41,956 nt of DNA from an uncultured Alphaproteobacteria bacterium (GCA_944390265.1 CALXPK010000037.1:1-41956), one strand, 5' to 3'; numbered from the stretch's first letter, positions 1 to 8,486 are shown. The notes: generated by a model from the letters alone, not told the origin. Numbers and translations are program-made.

Positions 1-1
1 A

Positions 2-1555
2 AATACGCAAATAATTGTTGCTGATGGTGATGCTAATGGCTATGATACACCGGCTGCTGATTATGCTTATTTTTACTCGACTAAAGGAACAACCGCCGGA
101 GACTGGTATTTAGGCGCTAAAGGAGAAGTAGAACTTACACAAAAAGACAACTATACAATAAACCAAACCTTAAAAAAAGTCTCGAACATACAAATTACAC
201 AAGGTCATTATTGGACATCTTCCGAAAATGATAACTATTACGCTTGGTCTGATACAAACGAAGGCAAAGATAATAGTTATAATGTCTATCCAATCATTAA
301 TTATAGTGATGTTGGTAATTGTACACCAAATCCTTGTGATGGTTTTACTTTAACTTCTGAACCCAGCAATGCCAGCTACCAATCTTGTACTATCAAAAAT
401 GCAGATTGTTCTACAGGTGAAACAAAATATAAAATTACTTCTTGTAATACCGGATATCACTTATCTGGCGATAAATGCGCACCTGACTGTGAAGTAAAAA
501 CTTGTTCAGAATTTACTCTATCTTCTTGTCCGACACATGGGCAGTGTGACCAATGTACTCCCGAGTATTCTGATTGTTCAACCGGCAGCCCTAAATACAA
601 ACTCACCGGTTGTGATGACGGATATGAAATGGAAGGTAATACTTGCGTAGAGGCTTGTGTTAATACTTGTAAAGATACATTTACCGGAACATTGCCGGCT
701 AATGCAAGTTATATTACAGAAGCTTGTTCTGCTTGCGGACAAACAACGCAAATCAAAACCGGTTGGAAATGTAATTCCGGTTATAGCAAAAACTCTACCG
801 GAACTGCCTGTATTTCTCAATGCGAAAAGGAATTGGAAGGGGCTTTGGTGGTAACAAACTCAAGCCAACTTTCACAAGCTGAAAGCAACAATAGTAGCGA
901 TATTGTTGTAATTGACGGCAATATTTCTGTCGGTTCTTTCTCGGCAAAAAAGATGGCTTATGTTTCTATTGAAGCATATGCTCCTTCTTGCAATAGAACA
1001 GCTTCTATCAGTTTTACCAATTTAACTTTTGCCGGCAATAGCACTTTTGCCATTCCGGTTTCGGCTCAAAAAGTATCTGTTGGTAACAATATTTCTGCAA
1101 CTTTCCAATCCGATTTCAGTGCAACAGAAGTTGTTTTAAGTGGAACTTCGGCTATTGATTTAGGTGTTAACGGCTCTATTGGCAAATTAACACTTAGCGG
1201 CAACTCTTATGCAATGCAACTTTATTCAGGTGGATATTTAACGGGGCTCCCGTGGTCTCCTCCCAACAGAACCAGCCGTGGCTCTATTTCTATTAACAAT
1301 TTTTCTACATCTGGAGCAAATTTCGGCATTATCCAATTAGAAGATGTTAAAATTACAATGCCGGCATCTCTTTTGAATGCTTTCAGAAATAGTGATTCTG
1401 TTATTCTTTATGGTACGGATTTAAGTTATAGCGGATCATTAAATAAAATAATTGATTTTACCGCAGAAGAAGGTGAATACACTGATGAATCTTGCGTAAA
1501 CAATATTTGTACATCTTTCTCAACAATCAGATGCAGTCGCAACGGCTGCTACTAA
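2..1555 (+). CDS. Cysteine-rich secreted/surface protein, 3' part (5' end outside window)
   Basis: The frame is open from base 2, so the N-terminus lies outside the window; 517 residues are visible. The first ~100 residues (WYLGAKGE, then YWTSSEND..AW) resemble a DUF1566/FISUMP-type lectin-like fold; this is my inference from the WYL and YW(S/T)SSE signature. Three imperfect cysteine-rich units of about 55 residues follow, each ending in a C-x2-GY-x7-C-x3-C pattern (CNTGYHLSGDKCAPDC, CDDGYEMEGNTCVEAC, CNSGYSKNSTGTACISQC). The last ~240 residues are Ser/Thr/Asn/Gly-rich with short beta-strand periodicity, like a beta-helix or adhesin stalk, and end in a small Cys-rich tail. The many cysteines and lack of membrane segments fit an extracytoplasmic protein. 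The DNA is visibly more AT-rich than the secA block. A strong terminator follows. Function is not recognised; a host- or glycan-facing surface protein is plausible. Confidence 0.75.
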   Translation, partial: NTQIIVADGDANGYDTPAADYAYFYSTKGTTAGDWYLGAKGEVELTQKDNYTINQTLKKVSNIQITQGHYWTSSENDNYYAWSDTNEGKDNSYNVYPIINYSDVGNCTPNPCDGFTLTSEPSNASYQSCTIKNADCSTGETKYKITSCNTGYHLSGDKCAPDCEVKTCSEFTLSSCPTHGQCDQCTPEYSDCSTGSPKYKLTGCDDGYEMEGNTCVEACVNTCKDTFTGTLPANASYITEACSACGQTTQIKTGWKCNSGYSKNSTGTACISQCEKELEGALVVTNSSQLSQAESNNSSDIVVIDGNISVGSFSAKKMAYVSIEAYAPSCNRTASISFTNLTFAGNSTFAIPVSAQKVSVGNNISATFQSDFSATEVVLSGTSAIDLGVNGSIGKLTLSGNSYAMQLYSGGYLTGLPWSPPNRTSRGSISINNFSTSGANFGIIQLEDVKITMPASLLNAFRNSDSVILYGTDLSYSGSLNKIIDFTAEEGEYTDESCVNNICTSFSTIRCSRNGCY

Positions 1556-1561
1556 TTATAA

Positions 1562-1601
1562 AAATCCCCTTTGAATGTTCTTTCAAAGGGGATTTTTTTA
1601 T
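1562..1601 (+). terminator. Rho-independent terminator after the Cys-rich surface gene
   Basis: ATCCCCTTTGAA pairs with TTCAAAGGGGAT around a short loop and is followed by a T run. It starts seven bases after the TAA stop. Confidence 0.9.
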
Positions 1602-1618
1602 TAATGCCTTGTAGAAAA

Positions 1619-1636
1619 CCACCACTTTAGTGGTGG
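1619..1636. repeat. IS200-type left-end hairpin
   Basis: Perfect 7-bp stem CCACCAC/GTGGTGG with a TTTA loop. It lies 31 bases upstream of tnpA, so it would also be in the 5' leader of the mRNA, where such hairpins can limit transposase translation in known family members. Confidence 0.75.
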
Positions 1637-1667
1637 ATGAATAAAAAGTCGGCGATATAATAAAGGT

Positions 1668-2096
1668 ATGCAATTTGTAGAGAGTTCACATAGCGTATAC
1701 AGTTTAAGTTACCACATAGTATGGGTAACGAAATATCGCCGACGTATCCTAAATCCCGGCGTCGTTGATTATTTGAAGAGCATTTTCCCGAAGCTACTAA
1801 GAAGTATCCCAGGAGTAGTCATTGAAGAGATTGGCTTTGATAAAGACCATATTCATTTTGTAATGATAATTCCACCCAAATATAGCATATCAGATGTGGT
1901 AGCAAAATTAAAAAGCCAATCGGCTTCAATGATGAGAACGCGTTATAATTGGTTATCAAAGGTGTATTTTAAGGAAAATGTAGTTTGGTCAACAGGATAC
2001 TTCGTTAGTAGCGTTGGTGCGAACGAAGAAGTAATTAAAAATTATGTAAAGTATCAAGGACAAAGGGATTTAGGTCAACTCCGCTTGGAGTTGTAA
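1668..2096 (+). CDS. tnpA: IS200/IS605 transposase TnpA (Y1 HUH)
   Basis: A 142-residue Y1-type transposase that nicks and rejoins single-stranded DNA at the element's hairpin ends. The family fold is visible throughout: SYHIVWVTKYRR near residues 14-25, the HUH metal-binding motif H61-I-H63 in DKDHIHFVM, and the catalytic helix EEVIKNYVKYQ with Tyr126 as the likely nucleophile. The length matches stand-alone IS200 TnpA proteins (about 140-155 residues). The ATG has AAAGG just upstream. No TnpB or other accessory gene accompanies it. The reading frame is intact, so the element may still be active. Confidence 0.93.
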   Translation: MQFVESSHSVYSLSYHIVWVTKYRRRILNPGVVDYLKSIFPKLLRSIPGVVIEEIGFDKDHIHFVMIIPPKYSISDVVAKLKSQSASMMRTRYNWLSKVYFKENVVWSTGYFVSSVGANEEVIKNYVKYQGQRDLGQLRLEL

Positions 2097-2099
2097 AGA

Positions 2100-2146
2100 A
2101 AGGCACCTTTAAGGTGCCTTTCCAAGAACCCCGGGTTTACCCGGGG
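2100..2146. repeat. IS200 right-end hairpins
   Basis: Two consecutive perfect palindromes. AAGGCACCTTTAAGGTGCCTT occupies 2100-2120. CCCCGGGTTTACCCGGGG occupies 2129-2146 and shares its TTTA loop with the left-end hairpin. They lie between the convergent tnpA and secA stop codons and could also slow transcription from both sides. Confidence 0.7.
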
Positions 2147-2159
2147 ATATCTATTATTC

Positions 2160-4886
2160 TTAATTAAACTTGCCGTGGCAATGTTTGAACTTTTTGCCGC
2201 TGCCGCAAGGACAAGGATCATTTCTCGCAACCTTACCCCAAGTTGTGGGGTCTTTGGGATCAAACGGCTTATATTGGAACGGGGTTTGCTTCTCGCCCTC
2301 TTCTGGTTGCGGCGCTTGGGCCGGACCGCTCATGACCGAATCCGGCGTTTCATGCACTTCTTTATAATTTTGTTGTGCTTGCGGACGGCTCATGCTCTCG
2401 GCCGAATTGCTTTGAATTTGCGCATGACAAATTAAGAAAGTCACTTTCTCGCGCAGCTGATTGAGTAAATCGGCAAACATATTGAACGCTTCTTTCTTAT
2501 ATTCGTTCAGCGGATCTTTCTGACCATAAGCACGCAAGACAATGGTATGACGCATCAGCTCGAGTGCGGCAATATGGTCTTTCCAAAGCTGATCAAGCAC
2601 TTGCAAAAGAATAGATTTCTCCACAAAACGCATCACCGGCGCCGGCACATCTTTGTTGCGCTCGGTCAAAGTTTCTTCCATGGCATCGACAATCTTTTGC
2701 GCAAACATATCGGCCGTCAGCTCCTGGCCTTTAGCCATTTCTCTTAACGGAAAGCTCATGCCGATGGTGCGGTTCAAATCTTGAGCCAAACCATCCAAAT
2801 TCCACTCACTGGCCATGGTGCCGTAAGGCGCATATTGATGAACCAAATCATCAACAAACTCATCGCGCATATCTTGAATGGTTTCGGAAACATCATCTGC
2901 TTCCATCAATTCTTTACGTTGTTCGTAAATCACTTTGCGTTGGTCATTCATCACGTTATCATACTTGAGCAAGTTTTTACGAATATCAAAGTTACGCTCT
3001 TCCACTTTGCGTTGAGCTTTTTCCAGTGCTTTGGTAATAAACGGATGCACCAAAGCCTCACCTTCCGGCAAGCCTAAGCGCTGCAACATCACGCTCATGC
3101 GCTCGGAACCGAAAATGCGCATCAAGTCATCTTCCAAAGAGAGGAAAAACTTAGAGTGTCCGGGGTCACCTTGACGACCGGAACGACCGCGCAATTGGTT
3201 ATCAATACGGCGGCTTTCATGGCGTTCGGTACCAATCACATACAAACCGCCGGCTTTCAGAGCTTCTTCTTTGGCCTTCTCCACATCTTCTTTGATTTTG
3301 GCACGAAGTTCGGCAACTTGCTCCGGCGTTTCATCACCTTTCAAAGTTTCTTTCAAACGCATTTCCACATCGCCGCCCAGCGGAATATCAGTACCGCGAC
3401 CGGCCATATTGGTGGCAATGGTAATTGCCCCCGGCACACCGGCTTGGGCCACAATAGCAGCCTCGCGCTCATGATGACGTGCATTCAAAACCTCAAAATG
3501 CACGCTGGAACGTGCGCGCAATAAATCAGCCAAAAGTTCGGATTTTTCAATTGAAGTGGTACCAACCAAAACCGGTTGATTGCGCTTGTGGCACTCTAAA
3601 ATGGTGTTGATAATGGCATTATATTTTTCTTTGGCGGTACGATAAATTTCATCATGCTCGTCAATACGGATAACCGGACGATTGGTCGGAATTTCCACAC
3701 AATTCAGGCCGTAAATTTCATTAAACTCGCCTTCTTCGGTCATAGCCGTACCGGTCATACCGGAAAGTTTGGGATAAAGGCGGAAATAGTTTTGGAAGGT
3801 GATGGAGGCCAAGGTTTGGTTTTCAGATTGGATCGGCACACCTTCTTTGGCTTCAATGGCTTGGTGCAAACCATCGCTGTAGCGTCTGCCTTCCATCATA
3901 CGGCCGGTAAACTCATCAATAATCACCACCTTGTTGTCTTTGACAATATAGTCAATATCGCGGATATGCATTTTATGTGCACGCAAGGCTTGGTTAACAT
4001 GGTGAACCAGCGTTACATTATTGATATCATACAAGCCGCCTTCTTTAATCAGGCCGACCTCTTTTAAGAGTTGTTCCACGTGCTCTTGTCCGGCTTCGGT
4101 CAAAACCACGGTTTTGGCTTTTTCATCTTTTTCATAGTCAGTTTCAAGCAGATGCGGAATGATTTTGTTGACGAGGATATATTTTTCGGAGCTGTCTTCG
4201 GCCGGACCGGAAATAATCAGCGGGGTACGCGCTTCATCAATCAAAATTGAGTCCACTTCATCGACAATGGCGAAGTTGAACGGACGTTGCACCATATCGG
4301 CACGGTCAAATTTCATATTATCGCGCAGATAGTCAAAACCGAGCTCGTTGTTGGTGCCGTAGATGATATCGCAGTTGTATGCGGCGCGGCGTTCATCATC
4401 ATTTTTGCCATGGACGATATAATCCACGGTCAAGCCCAAAAAGCGATAAACCTGCCCCATCCACTCGGCATCACGTTTGGCCAAATAGTCGTTGACGGTT
4501 ACAATATGCACGCCCTTGCCTTCCAAGGCATTAAGGTAAGCGGCCAAGGTGGCAACCAAGGTTTTACCTTCACCGGTTTTCATTTCGGCAATCATGCCTT
4601 TGTGAAGGACGATACCGCCGATGAGCTGCACATCATAATGGCGTTGACCGAGCGTGCGTTTGGCCGCTTCTCTGACAACGGCAAAGGCCTCGGGCAACAA
4701 ATCATCCAAAGTTTCGCCGTTTTTTAAGCGTTCACGAAACTCAGCCGTTTTAGCCCGCAATTGTTCATCAGTCAATGGAGCAATTTCCGGCTCCAAGGCA
4801 TTGATTCTTTGCACGATTTTATATTGTTTGGCCACAAATCGGTCATTAGCACTGCCGAAAATTTTACGAGCTAAACTACCTAACAT
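2160..4886 (-). CDS. secA: Protein translocase ATPase SecA
   Basis: The motor ATPase that pushes unfolded preproteins through SecYEG. The start is taken at 4886, giving [16 protein letters not shown], the usual alphaproteobacterial SecA N-terminus, with GAGG nine bases upstream; an in-frame ATG 15 bases further out (4901) overlaps that ribosome site and is less likely. The protein is 908 residues, a normal length. Visible parts are Walker A MKTGEGKT (102-109), DEVD box (209-212), the preprotein cross-linking region, NBD2 with [10 protein letters not shown] and [11 protein letters not shown], the helical scaffold/wing, and a C-terminal SecB/lipid-binding zinc site C892-x-C894-x8-C903-H904. It is transcribed alone, with a good promoter at 4925-4953, divergent from the parvulin gene. 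That neighbour also serves exported proteins, though a functional link is only inferred. Confidence 0.98.
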   Translation of the reverse strand: MLGSLARKIFGSANDRFVAKQYKIVQRINALEPEIAPLTDEQLRAKTAEFRERLKNGETLDDLLPEAFAVVREAAKRTLGQRHYDVQLIGGIVLHKGMIAEMKTGEGKTLVATLAAYLNALEGKGVHIVTVNDYLAKRDAEWMGQVYRFLGLTVDYIVHGKNDDERRAAYNCDIIYGTNNELGFDYLRDNMKFDRADMVQRPFNFAIVDEVDSILIDEARTPLIISGPAEDSSEKYILVNKIIPHLLETDYEKDEKAKTVVLTEAGQEHVEQLLKEVGLIKEGGLYDINNVTLVHHVNQALRAHKMHIRDIDYIVKDNKVVIIDEFTGRMMEGRRYSDGLHQAIEAKEGVPIQSENQTLASITFQNYFRLYPKLSGMTGTAMTEEGEFNEIYGLNCVEIPTNRPVIRIDEHDEIYRTAKEKYNAIINTILECHKRNQPVLVGTTSIEKSELLADLLRARSSVHFEVLNARHHEREAAIVAQAGVPGAITIATNMAGRGTDIPLGGDVEMRLKETLKGDETPEQVAELRAKIKEDVEKAKEEALKAGGLYVIGTERHESRRIDNQLRGRSGRQGDPGHSKFFLSLEDDLMRIFGSERMSVMLQRLGLPEGEALVHPFITKALEKAQRKVEERNFDIRKNLLKYDNVMNDQRKVIYEQRKELMEADDVSETIQDMRDEFVDDLVHQYAPYGTMASEWNLDGLAQDLNRTIGMSFPLREMAKGQELTADMFAQKIVDAMEETLTERNKDVPAPVMRFVEKSILLQVLDQLWKDHIAALELMRHTIVLRAYGQKDPLNEYKKEAFNMFADLLNQLREKVTFLICHAQIQSNSAESMSRPQAQQNYKEVHETPDSVMSGPAQAPQPEEGEKQTPFQYKPFDPKDPTTWGKVARNDPCPCGSGKKFKHCHGKFN

Positions 4887-4924
4887 TATACTTTTCCTCA
4901 TTTAAATCTTATAATCTAGCAAAG

Positions 4925-4953
4925 AAAATAGTGTTTCCGCGGCAGAAAGTCAA
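4925..4953 (-). promoter_or_regulatory. Predicted sigma70-type promoter of secA
   Basis: On the minus strand, TTGACT (4948-4953) and TATTTT (4925-4930) are separated by 17 bases and lie about 40 bases upstream of the secA start. Confidence 0.6.
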
Positions 4954-4990
4954 GTCTCCTCAAAAGTTATAAACTATACAAAAAAAATAT

Positions 4991-5020
4991 TTGGCAATCT
5001 GTGGTTTTATGTTGTATAAA
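4991..5020 (+). promoter_or_regulatory. Predicted sigma70-type promoter of the parvulin gene
   Basis: TTGGCA (4991-4996) and TATAAA (5015-5020) are 18 bases apart, 37 bases upstream of the ATG, which has GGAG as ribosome site. Confidence 0.5.
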
Positions 5021-5057
5021 TGAGGGCAGTTCATAAAACTATATTGGAGATATCAGC

Positions 5058-5882
5058 ATGGATAAAAAATATATTGCTTTGACCTTGCTCGGTGGTTTGA
5101 TGCTCAATGCCGGCAACGCTTGCGCCGAAGGCAAAGACGGGATTGCCGCCGTGGTCAACGGTGACAAAATTACGGTTGCCGAAGTGAGAGAAGCCTACAA
5201 AGCCAATCCGCAACTCAAAGACCGCGTTTCTTTTGAAGAATTTTATAATAAAGCCTTGGACGGCTTTATCAGCGGCAAAATGGTTTATCAACAAGCTCAA
5301 AAAGCCAAAATTGAAGACACGCCCGAATATAAGGCTCAGCTGAAGTTGGCTAAAGAAGAATTGGCCAGAAAAATCTACATGGAAAAAGAAGTTGAGCAAA
5401 AAGTGACCGATTCCGAAATTCAAAAACTCTATGACGAATATAAAGAAACTTTCAAATCGGAAAAAGAAATGAAAGCCAAACACATCTTGGTAGACAATGA
5501 AAAAACCGCCAAAGATATTATCGCCAAGTTGAAAAAAGGCGAAAAATTTGATGATTTGGCCAAGAAATACAGCAAAGACAAACCTGAGCTCGGCTATTTT
5601 ACCAAACGCGTGATGGTGCCGGAATTTGCTAATGCCGCTTTCAAGATGAAAAAAGGTGAATATTCCAAAACTCCGGTCAAAACCCAGTTTGGCTACCATA
5701 TCATTATGGTGGAAGATATCAGAGATTCCAAACCGGCTGATTTGAAAACCATCAAACCGCAACTGCGCGCCATGTTGGCTCAAAATGTTTTGGCCGAATC
5801 TTTCCAAGAAACCGCTCAAAACAGCAAAATTGAAAAATATACGCTGGATGGCAAAACCTTGGAAGCAACTCCGAAAAAATAA
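5058..5882 (+). CDS. Secreted parvulin-type peptidyl-prolyl isomerase (PpiC/SurA/PrsA-like)
   Basis: A 274-residue periplasmic folding factor that would catalyse cis-trans isomerisation of Xaa-Pro bonds in exported proteins. A signal peptide is visible (residues 1-23, hydrophobic LTLLGGLML, ACA before E24); the cysteine at 22 lacks a proper lipobox, so it is probably soluble. Residues ~25-130 form a Lys/Glu-rich helical chaperone region (SurA-N-like). The parvulin domain spans ~137-222, with AKHILVDNE at its start, the family GYF segment (LGYFTKRVMVPEFANAAF) and the closing FGYHIIMVED. The gene is single, divergent from secA, and ends at a strong bidirectional terminator. The sequence does not decide between a PrsA-like and a SurA-like role, so no symbol is given. 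Confidence 0.9.
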   Translation: MDKKYIALTLLGGLMLNAGNACAEGKDGIAAVVNGDKITVAEVREAYKANPQLKDRVSFEEFYNKALDGFISGKMVYQQAQKAKIEDTPEYKAQLKLAKEELARKIYMEKEVEQKVTDSEIQKLYDEYKETFKSEKEMKAKHILVDNEKTAKDIIAKLKKGEKFDDLAKKYSKDKPELGYFTKRVMVPEFANAAFKMKKGEYSKTPVKTQFGYHIIMVEDIRDSKPADLKTIKPQLRAMLAQNVLAESFQETAQNSKIEKYTLDGKTLEATPKK

Positions 5883-5902
5883 GCCGCAAAATTTCAGGCA
5901 AG

Positions 5903-5935
5903 AAAAAAGCTCCTCTTTTGAGGAGCTTTTTTTTA
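5903..5935. terminator. Bidirectional terminator between PPIase and rubredoxin genes
   Basis: AAAAAGCTCCTC pairs with GAGGAGCTTTTT around a short loop, with T runs on both strands. It serves the PPIase gene on plus and the rubredoxin operon on minus. Confidence 0.9.
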
Positions 5936-5947
5936 AGATCAAAACCA

Positions 5948-6097
5948 TTACATTTCTTTTTGTTCAAAGAAAGATTTGTCAACACCGCACAACGGGCACA
6001 CCCAATCATCCGGCAAATCTTCAAACGGGGTTTCTTCATCATAAACGTAACCGCATACGGTGCAGACCCATTTCAGGTTTTTCTTCTCTTCTGTCAT
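5948..6097 (-). CDS. Rubredoxin
   Basis: A 49-residue one-iron electron carrier. The four iron ligands are C12-x2-C15 (VCTVCGYVY) and C34-x2-C37 (WVCPLCG). Residues 20-31 are a shortened loop ([14 protein letters not shown]); the classical ~53-residue rubredoxins carry a longer DPDNGI-type segment there, so this belongs to the short-loop type found fused to flavin reductase domains. The start at 6097 is fixed by AAGGAGAAAATT directly upstream; a longer open frame reaches 6190 but runs through the upstream coding region. It begins 10 bases after the flavin reductase stop, so the two are almost certainly co-transcribed and probably form one electron-transfer pair. Rubredoxins mostly occur in anaerobes and work in O2 or peroxide detoxification. 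Confidence 0.95.
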   Translation of the reverse strand: MTEEKKNLKWVCTVCGYVYDEETPFEDLPDDWVCPLCGVDKSFFEQKEM

Positions 6098-6107
6098 AAT
6101 TTTCTCC

Positions 6108-6623
6108 TTATTTTTGAGAGTTGAGTTTAGATTTATATTCATTAAAACTTTGCATAACCTTGTCCTTAAAACCGTTGCGATAATCGGCATAAGTCAAGGG
6201 CGCTTCATTTTTACGGCATTCGCCGTCAACGACTTCGGCCGTAAACATGGTGTTGCTGGAAAAAACTTGTTTGTCGGTGACCTTGGCTTTTAACACGGCA
6301 ATGCAATCATGCAAATATGGCAAGCCGTCTTTAATATCTCTTTCCACATTGTCCCATTTTTTCACATTGCGTGAAGATTGAAAACCAAAATTGGCTATGA
6401 TAAAAGGATTTACGCTTTGCCCGAGAATGCTCAAAGAAAACTCTCCGGTCTTCTCAATCACTTCTTTGGTATAACTGTTGTTGCCGCAAGAAACAATGAT
6501 AATATCGGGCGTATGCGCCACTTGCGAAACCACGTCTATCATGCTTCCGACCGGCGTTCCGCCATCATCGGCACCCAAGACATATAAACCGTTGGTTAAT
6601 CTAAAAAGTGCATTCTCATCCAT
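6108..6623 (-). CDS. Flavin reductase-like FMN-binding protein (high-molecular-weight rubredoxin-type N-domain)
   Basis: A 171-residue flavin reductase-domain protein. [16 protein letters not shown] followed by [15 protein letters not shown] is the usual start of this split-barrel FMN-binding family; the rest ([35 protein letters not shown]) fits the NAD(P)H:flavin oxidoreductase/flavoredoxin group. The start at 6623 is chosen because GAGG sits 8 bases upstream; in-frame GTG and ATG codons at 6632 and 6629 overlap that site. In Moorella-type Hrb proteins this domain is fused to a rubredoxin; here the two parts are adjacent genes 10 bases apart. The likely job is to pass electrons from NAD(P)H via FMN to rubredoxin, and then perhaps to an oxygen or peroxide reductase elsewhere. 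The terminal partner is not in the window. Confidence 0.85.
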   Translation of the reverse strand: MDENALFRLTNGLYVLGADDGGTPVGSMIDVVSQVAHTPDIIIVSCGNNSYTKEVIEKTGEFSLSILGQSVNPFIIANFGFQSSRNVKKWDNVERDIKDGLPYLHDCIAVLKAKVTDKQVFSSNTMFTAEVVDGECRKNEAPLTYADYRNGFKDKVMQSFNEYKSKLNSQK

Positions 6624-6646
6624 TTTCATCACCTCAATTTTTTTAT

Positions 6647-6676
6647 ATTATATAGTGAATAAAATTTATTTTTCAA
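6647..6676 (-). promoter_or_regulatory. Predicted promoter of the flavin reductase-rubredoxin operon
   Basis: On the minus strand, TTGAAA (6671-6676) and a consensus TATAAT (6647-6652) are 18 bases apart, about 24 bases upstream of the start codon. Confidence 0.6.
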
Positions 6677-6735
6677 ATTGTTCTTAGAAAAATTTTGTAT
6701 AGTATGGATAAGATAAAAGACATAAAGGACAAGAG

Positions 6736-8256
6736 ATGCCGCAACAAATTGAAATGACAGAAGAATTTTCCAAAGCACTGGATATTATCCAAAACAGTGC
6801 CAAGCATTTGTTTGTCACCGGCAAGGCCGGCACCGGAAAATCGACCTTTTTGTCTTATTGCCGCGACCATATCAACAAAAACATGGTCATTTTGGCTCCG
6901 ACCGGCGTGGCCGCGCTCAATGTCAAAGGCCAAACCGTCCACCGTTTTTTTGGTTTTCCGATAAACATCACGCCGCAAAAAATAAAATCCGGCGATTTTA
7001 CCCCGAGAAGCAAGCGTATTTTCAAAAATCTGGAAACCTTGGTGATTGATGAAGTTTCCATGCTCCGCACCGATTTGCTCGATTGCATCAACGCCTTTTT
7101 GGAGCTTTACGGCCCCCAAAAAGACGCGCCTTTTGGCGGGGTGCAAATGGTTTTTGTCGGCGATTTATACCAACTGCCTCCGGTCATTTCCAATGCGGAG
7201 CAGGCCTATTTTTTTCAAAAATACGAATCGCCTTATTTTTTCAGTGCCGAAGTTTTCAAAAAAATCAGTTTGGAAGTGGTGGAACTGCAAAAAATCTACC
7301 GCCAAAAAGATAGCGAATTTATCGAAATGCTCAGCCGTTTTCGCAACAATACGGTCACCGATGCGGACATCAACAAGCTCAACAGCCGTTTGAATACCGA
7401 ACAAAAATTTTATAATTTGACCGAATTTCAAATTTTTCTGACCTCAACCAATGCTTTGGCAGAAAAAATCAATCAGGAACATTTGAACAATTTGGACGGT
7501 ATCAGCTATTGCGCCGACGCCATTGTTGAAGGCAGTTTTAACCAAGAATCATATCCCAACAGCGAAGAACTTTATTTCAAAACCGGCGCCCAAATCATGT
7601 TTTTGAACAACGATGCCAAAAACCGCTGGGTCAACGGCAGCTTGGGCTATATTGAAAAAATTTTTCTTGAAAACGGCAAAATAAAGCACGTTTCGGTCAG
7701 GTTGATGAACAATCGAAAACTGGTTGAGGTTTTCCCCTATTCTTGGGAGATTTTCAAATACACCATGGACGGCAAAGAAATTGTGTCCGAAGTTATCGGC
7801 TCGTTCACGCAATTTCCGTTCCGGCTGGCTTGGGCTGTCACCATTCACAAAAGTCAGGGTAAAACCTTTGACCATGTGACCATCGACATCGGCCGCGGCA
7901 CCTTTGCTACCGGCCAACTCTATGTGGCTTTGAGCCGGTGCACATCTTTTGAGGGATTAAGTTTGACCAAACCCATTCAAAAGCGCCATGTGATGACCGA
8001 TGAGCGGATTTTTTCTTTTCTTGAGCAGTATCTGCCTCAAGATTTGAATGAGCTACAAAAAAAGAAAAAACTGGAAAAGGCCATAAAAGAAGGACAAAAG
8101 CTCAAAATAGAATATAAGAAAAGCAACGGAGAGATTAGTTTGCGCTTGATTTTTCCGAAAAGACTGGAGCAAGGAAAACTTTTGGCCATTTGTGCGCAAA
8201 GAAACGCGCCGAGATATTTTAATTTGGACGGGATTCAAAAAATTTGTGAAGTTTAA
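6736..8256 (+). CDS. Pif1/RecD-like superfamily 1B DNA helicase
   Basis: A 506-residue ATP-driven 5'-3' helicase of the Pif1-like group. Motif I is GKAGTGKST (29-37), motif Ia LAPTGVAALNVKGQTVHRFF (~53-72), motif II LVIDEVSML (102-110), motif III FVGDLYQLPPV (140-150), motif IV-like LQKIYRQKD, motif V AWAVTIHKSQGKTFDHV and motif VI QLYVALSRCT (~370-410). The conserved GD.YQLPPV and HKSQG..FD strings are typical of bacterial Pif1 homologues. After the helicase core, ~90 residues are Lys-rich (LQKKKKLEKAIKEGQKLKIEYKK) and end in LLAICAQRNAPRYFNLDGI, possibly a small nucleic-acid-binding tail. Probable role: unwinding of difficult DNA structures or replication restart. The start has AAGGA six bases upstream. 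The gene is single and diverges from the flavin reductase operon. Confidence 0.9.
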   Translation: MPQQIEMTEEFSKALDIIQNSAKHLFVTGKAGTGKSTFLSYCRDHINKNMVILAPTGVAALNVKGQTVHRFFGFPINITPQKIKSGDFTPRSKRIFKNLETLVIDEVSMLRTDLLDCINAFLELYGPQKDAPFGGVQMVFVGDLYQLPPVISNAEQAYFFQKYESPYFFSAEVFKKISLEVVELQKIYRQKDSEFIEMLSRFRNNTVTDADINKLNSRLNTEQKFYNLTEFQIFLTSTNALAEKINQEHLNNLDGISYCADAIVEGSFNQESYPNSEELYFKTGAQIMFLNNDAKNRWVNGSLGYIEKIFLENGKIKHVSVRLMNNRKLVEVFPYSWEIFKYTMDGKEIVSEVIGSFTQFPFRLAWAVTIHKSQGKTFDHVTIDIGRGTFATGQLYVALSRCTSFEGLSLTKPIQKRHVMTDERIFSFLEQYLPQDLNELQKKKKLEKAIKEGQKLKIEYKKSNGEISLRLIFPKRLEQGKLLAICAQRNAPRYFNLDGIQKICEV

Positions 8257-8325
8257 TGCAAAAAAAATGAAAAAAAGACTTGTTTAATTTTTTTTTTGTG
8301 TTATTTACATACGAGTTGAGAGCGA

Positions 8326-8402
8326 CGGAATGTAGTTCAGCCTGGTAGAACGCTTCGTTCGGGACGAAGAGGTCGCTGGTTCGAGTCCAGTCATTCCGAC
8401 CA
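8326..8402 (+). tRNA. tRNA-Pro(CGG)
   Basis: A 77-nt cloverleaf. The acceptor stem is CGGAATG (8326-8332) with CATTCCG (8392-8398), then discriminator A and encoded CCA (8400-8402). The D arm holds AGCCTGGTAGA. The anticodon stem-loop is CTTCG-TTCGGGA-CGAAG, giving anticodon CGG. The T arm is CTGG-TTCGAGT-CCAG. It closely follows the bacterial proline tRNA pattern and is followed by its own terminator. Confidence 0.96.
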
Positions 8403-8404
8403 TA

Positions 8405-8434
8405 AAAAAGGCCACCCTTTGCGGTGGTTTTTTT
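8405..8434 (+). terminator. Terminator of tRNA-Pro
   Basis: CCACC-CTTTGC-GGTGG followed by TTTTTTT, nine bases after CCA. A degraded copy, CACCCTTTGCGATG plus a T run, lies at about 8815-8835. Confidence 0.8.
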
Positions 8435-8486
8435 ATGGTTCAAATAAATCGTCTCGAACCAGCGACCTCGATAGAGGCTCGAGGAT

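Larger units (their letters stand above)
1608..2150 (+). mobile_element. IS200/IS605-family element, TnpA only
   Basis: A single tnpA gene is framed by two subterminal hairpins that look related. The left one is CCACCAC-TTTA-GTGGTGG (1619-1636). The right one is CCCCGGG-TTTA-CCCGGGG (2129-2146). Both have a TTTA loop and both sit inside an AACC...GGAT frame. This is how IS200-type elements mark their ends; they have no terminal inverted repeats and transpose as single strands. A third hairpin, AAGGCACCTTTAAGGTGCCTT (2100-2120), lies just after the tnpA stop and may act as a terminator. Exact tips are not determined; 1608 and 2150 are estimates. The element sits between the terminator of the upstream gene and the 3' end of secA, so it breaks no gene. 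Confidence 0.75.

Noticed and set aside
4654-4905. Open frames on the strand opposite secA (and similar long frames opposite gyrA, uvrA and the TPR gene)
   Set aside because: They lie fully inside well-recognised genes, have no ribosome sites and encode sequences with biased His/Phe/Asn content typical of antisense frames.
5031-5948. 305-residue minus-strand frame opposite the parvulin gene
   Set aside because: It is Phe/His-rich, without domain signals, and mirrors a gene with clear signal peptide and PPIase motifs; the purine-rich codons of that gene explain the lack of stops.
8219-8443. Minus-strand 74-residue frame containing GRNDWTRTSDLFVPNEAFYQ
   Set aside because: This is the translation of the tRNA-Pro gene on the wrong strand, a well-known annotation artefact.
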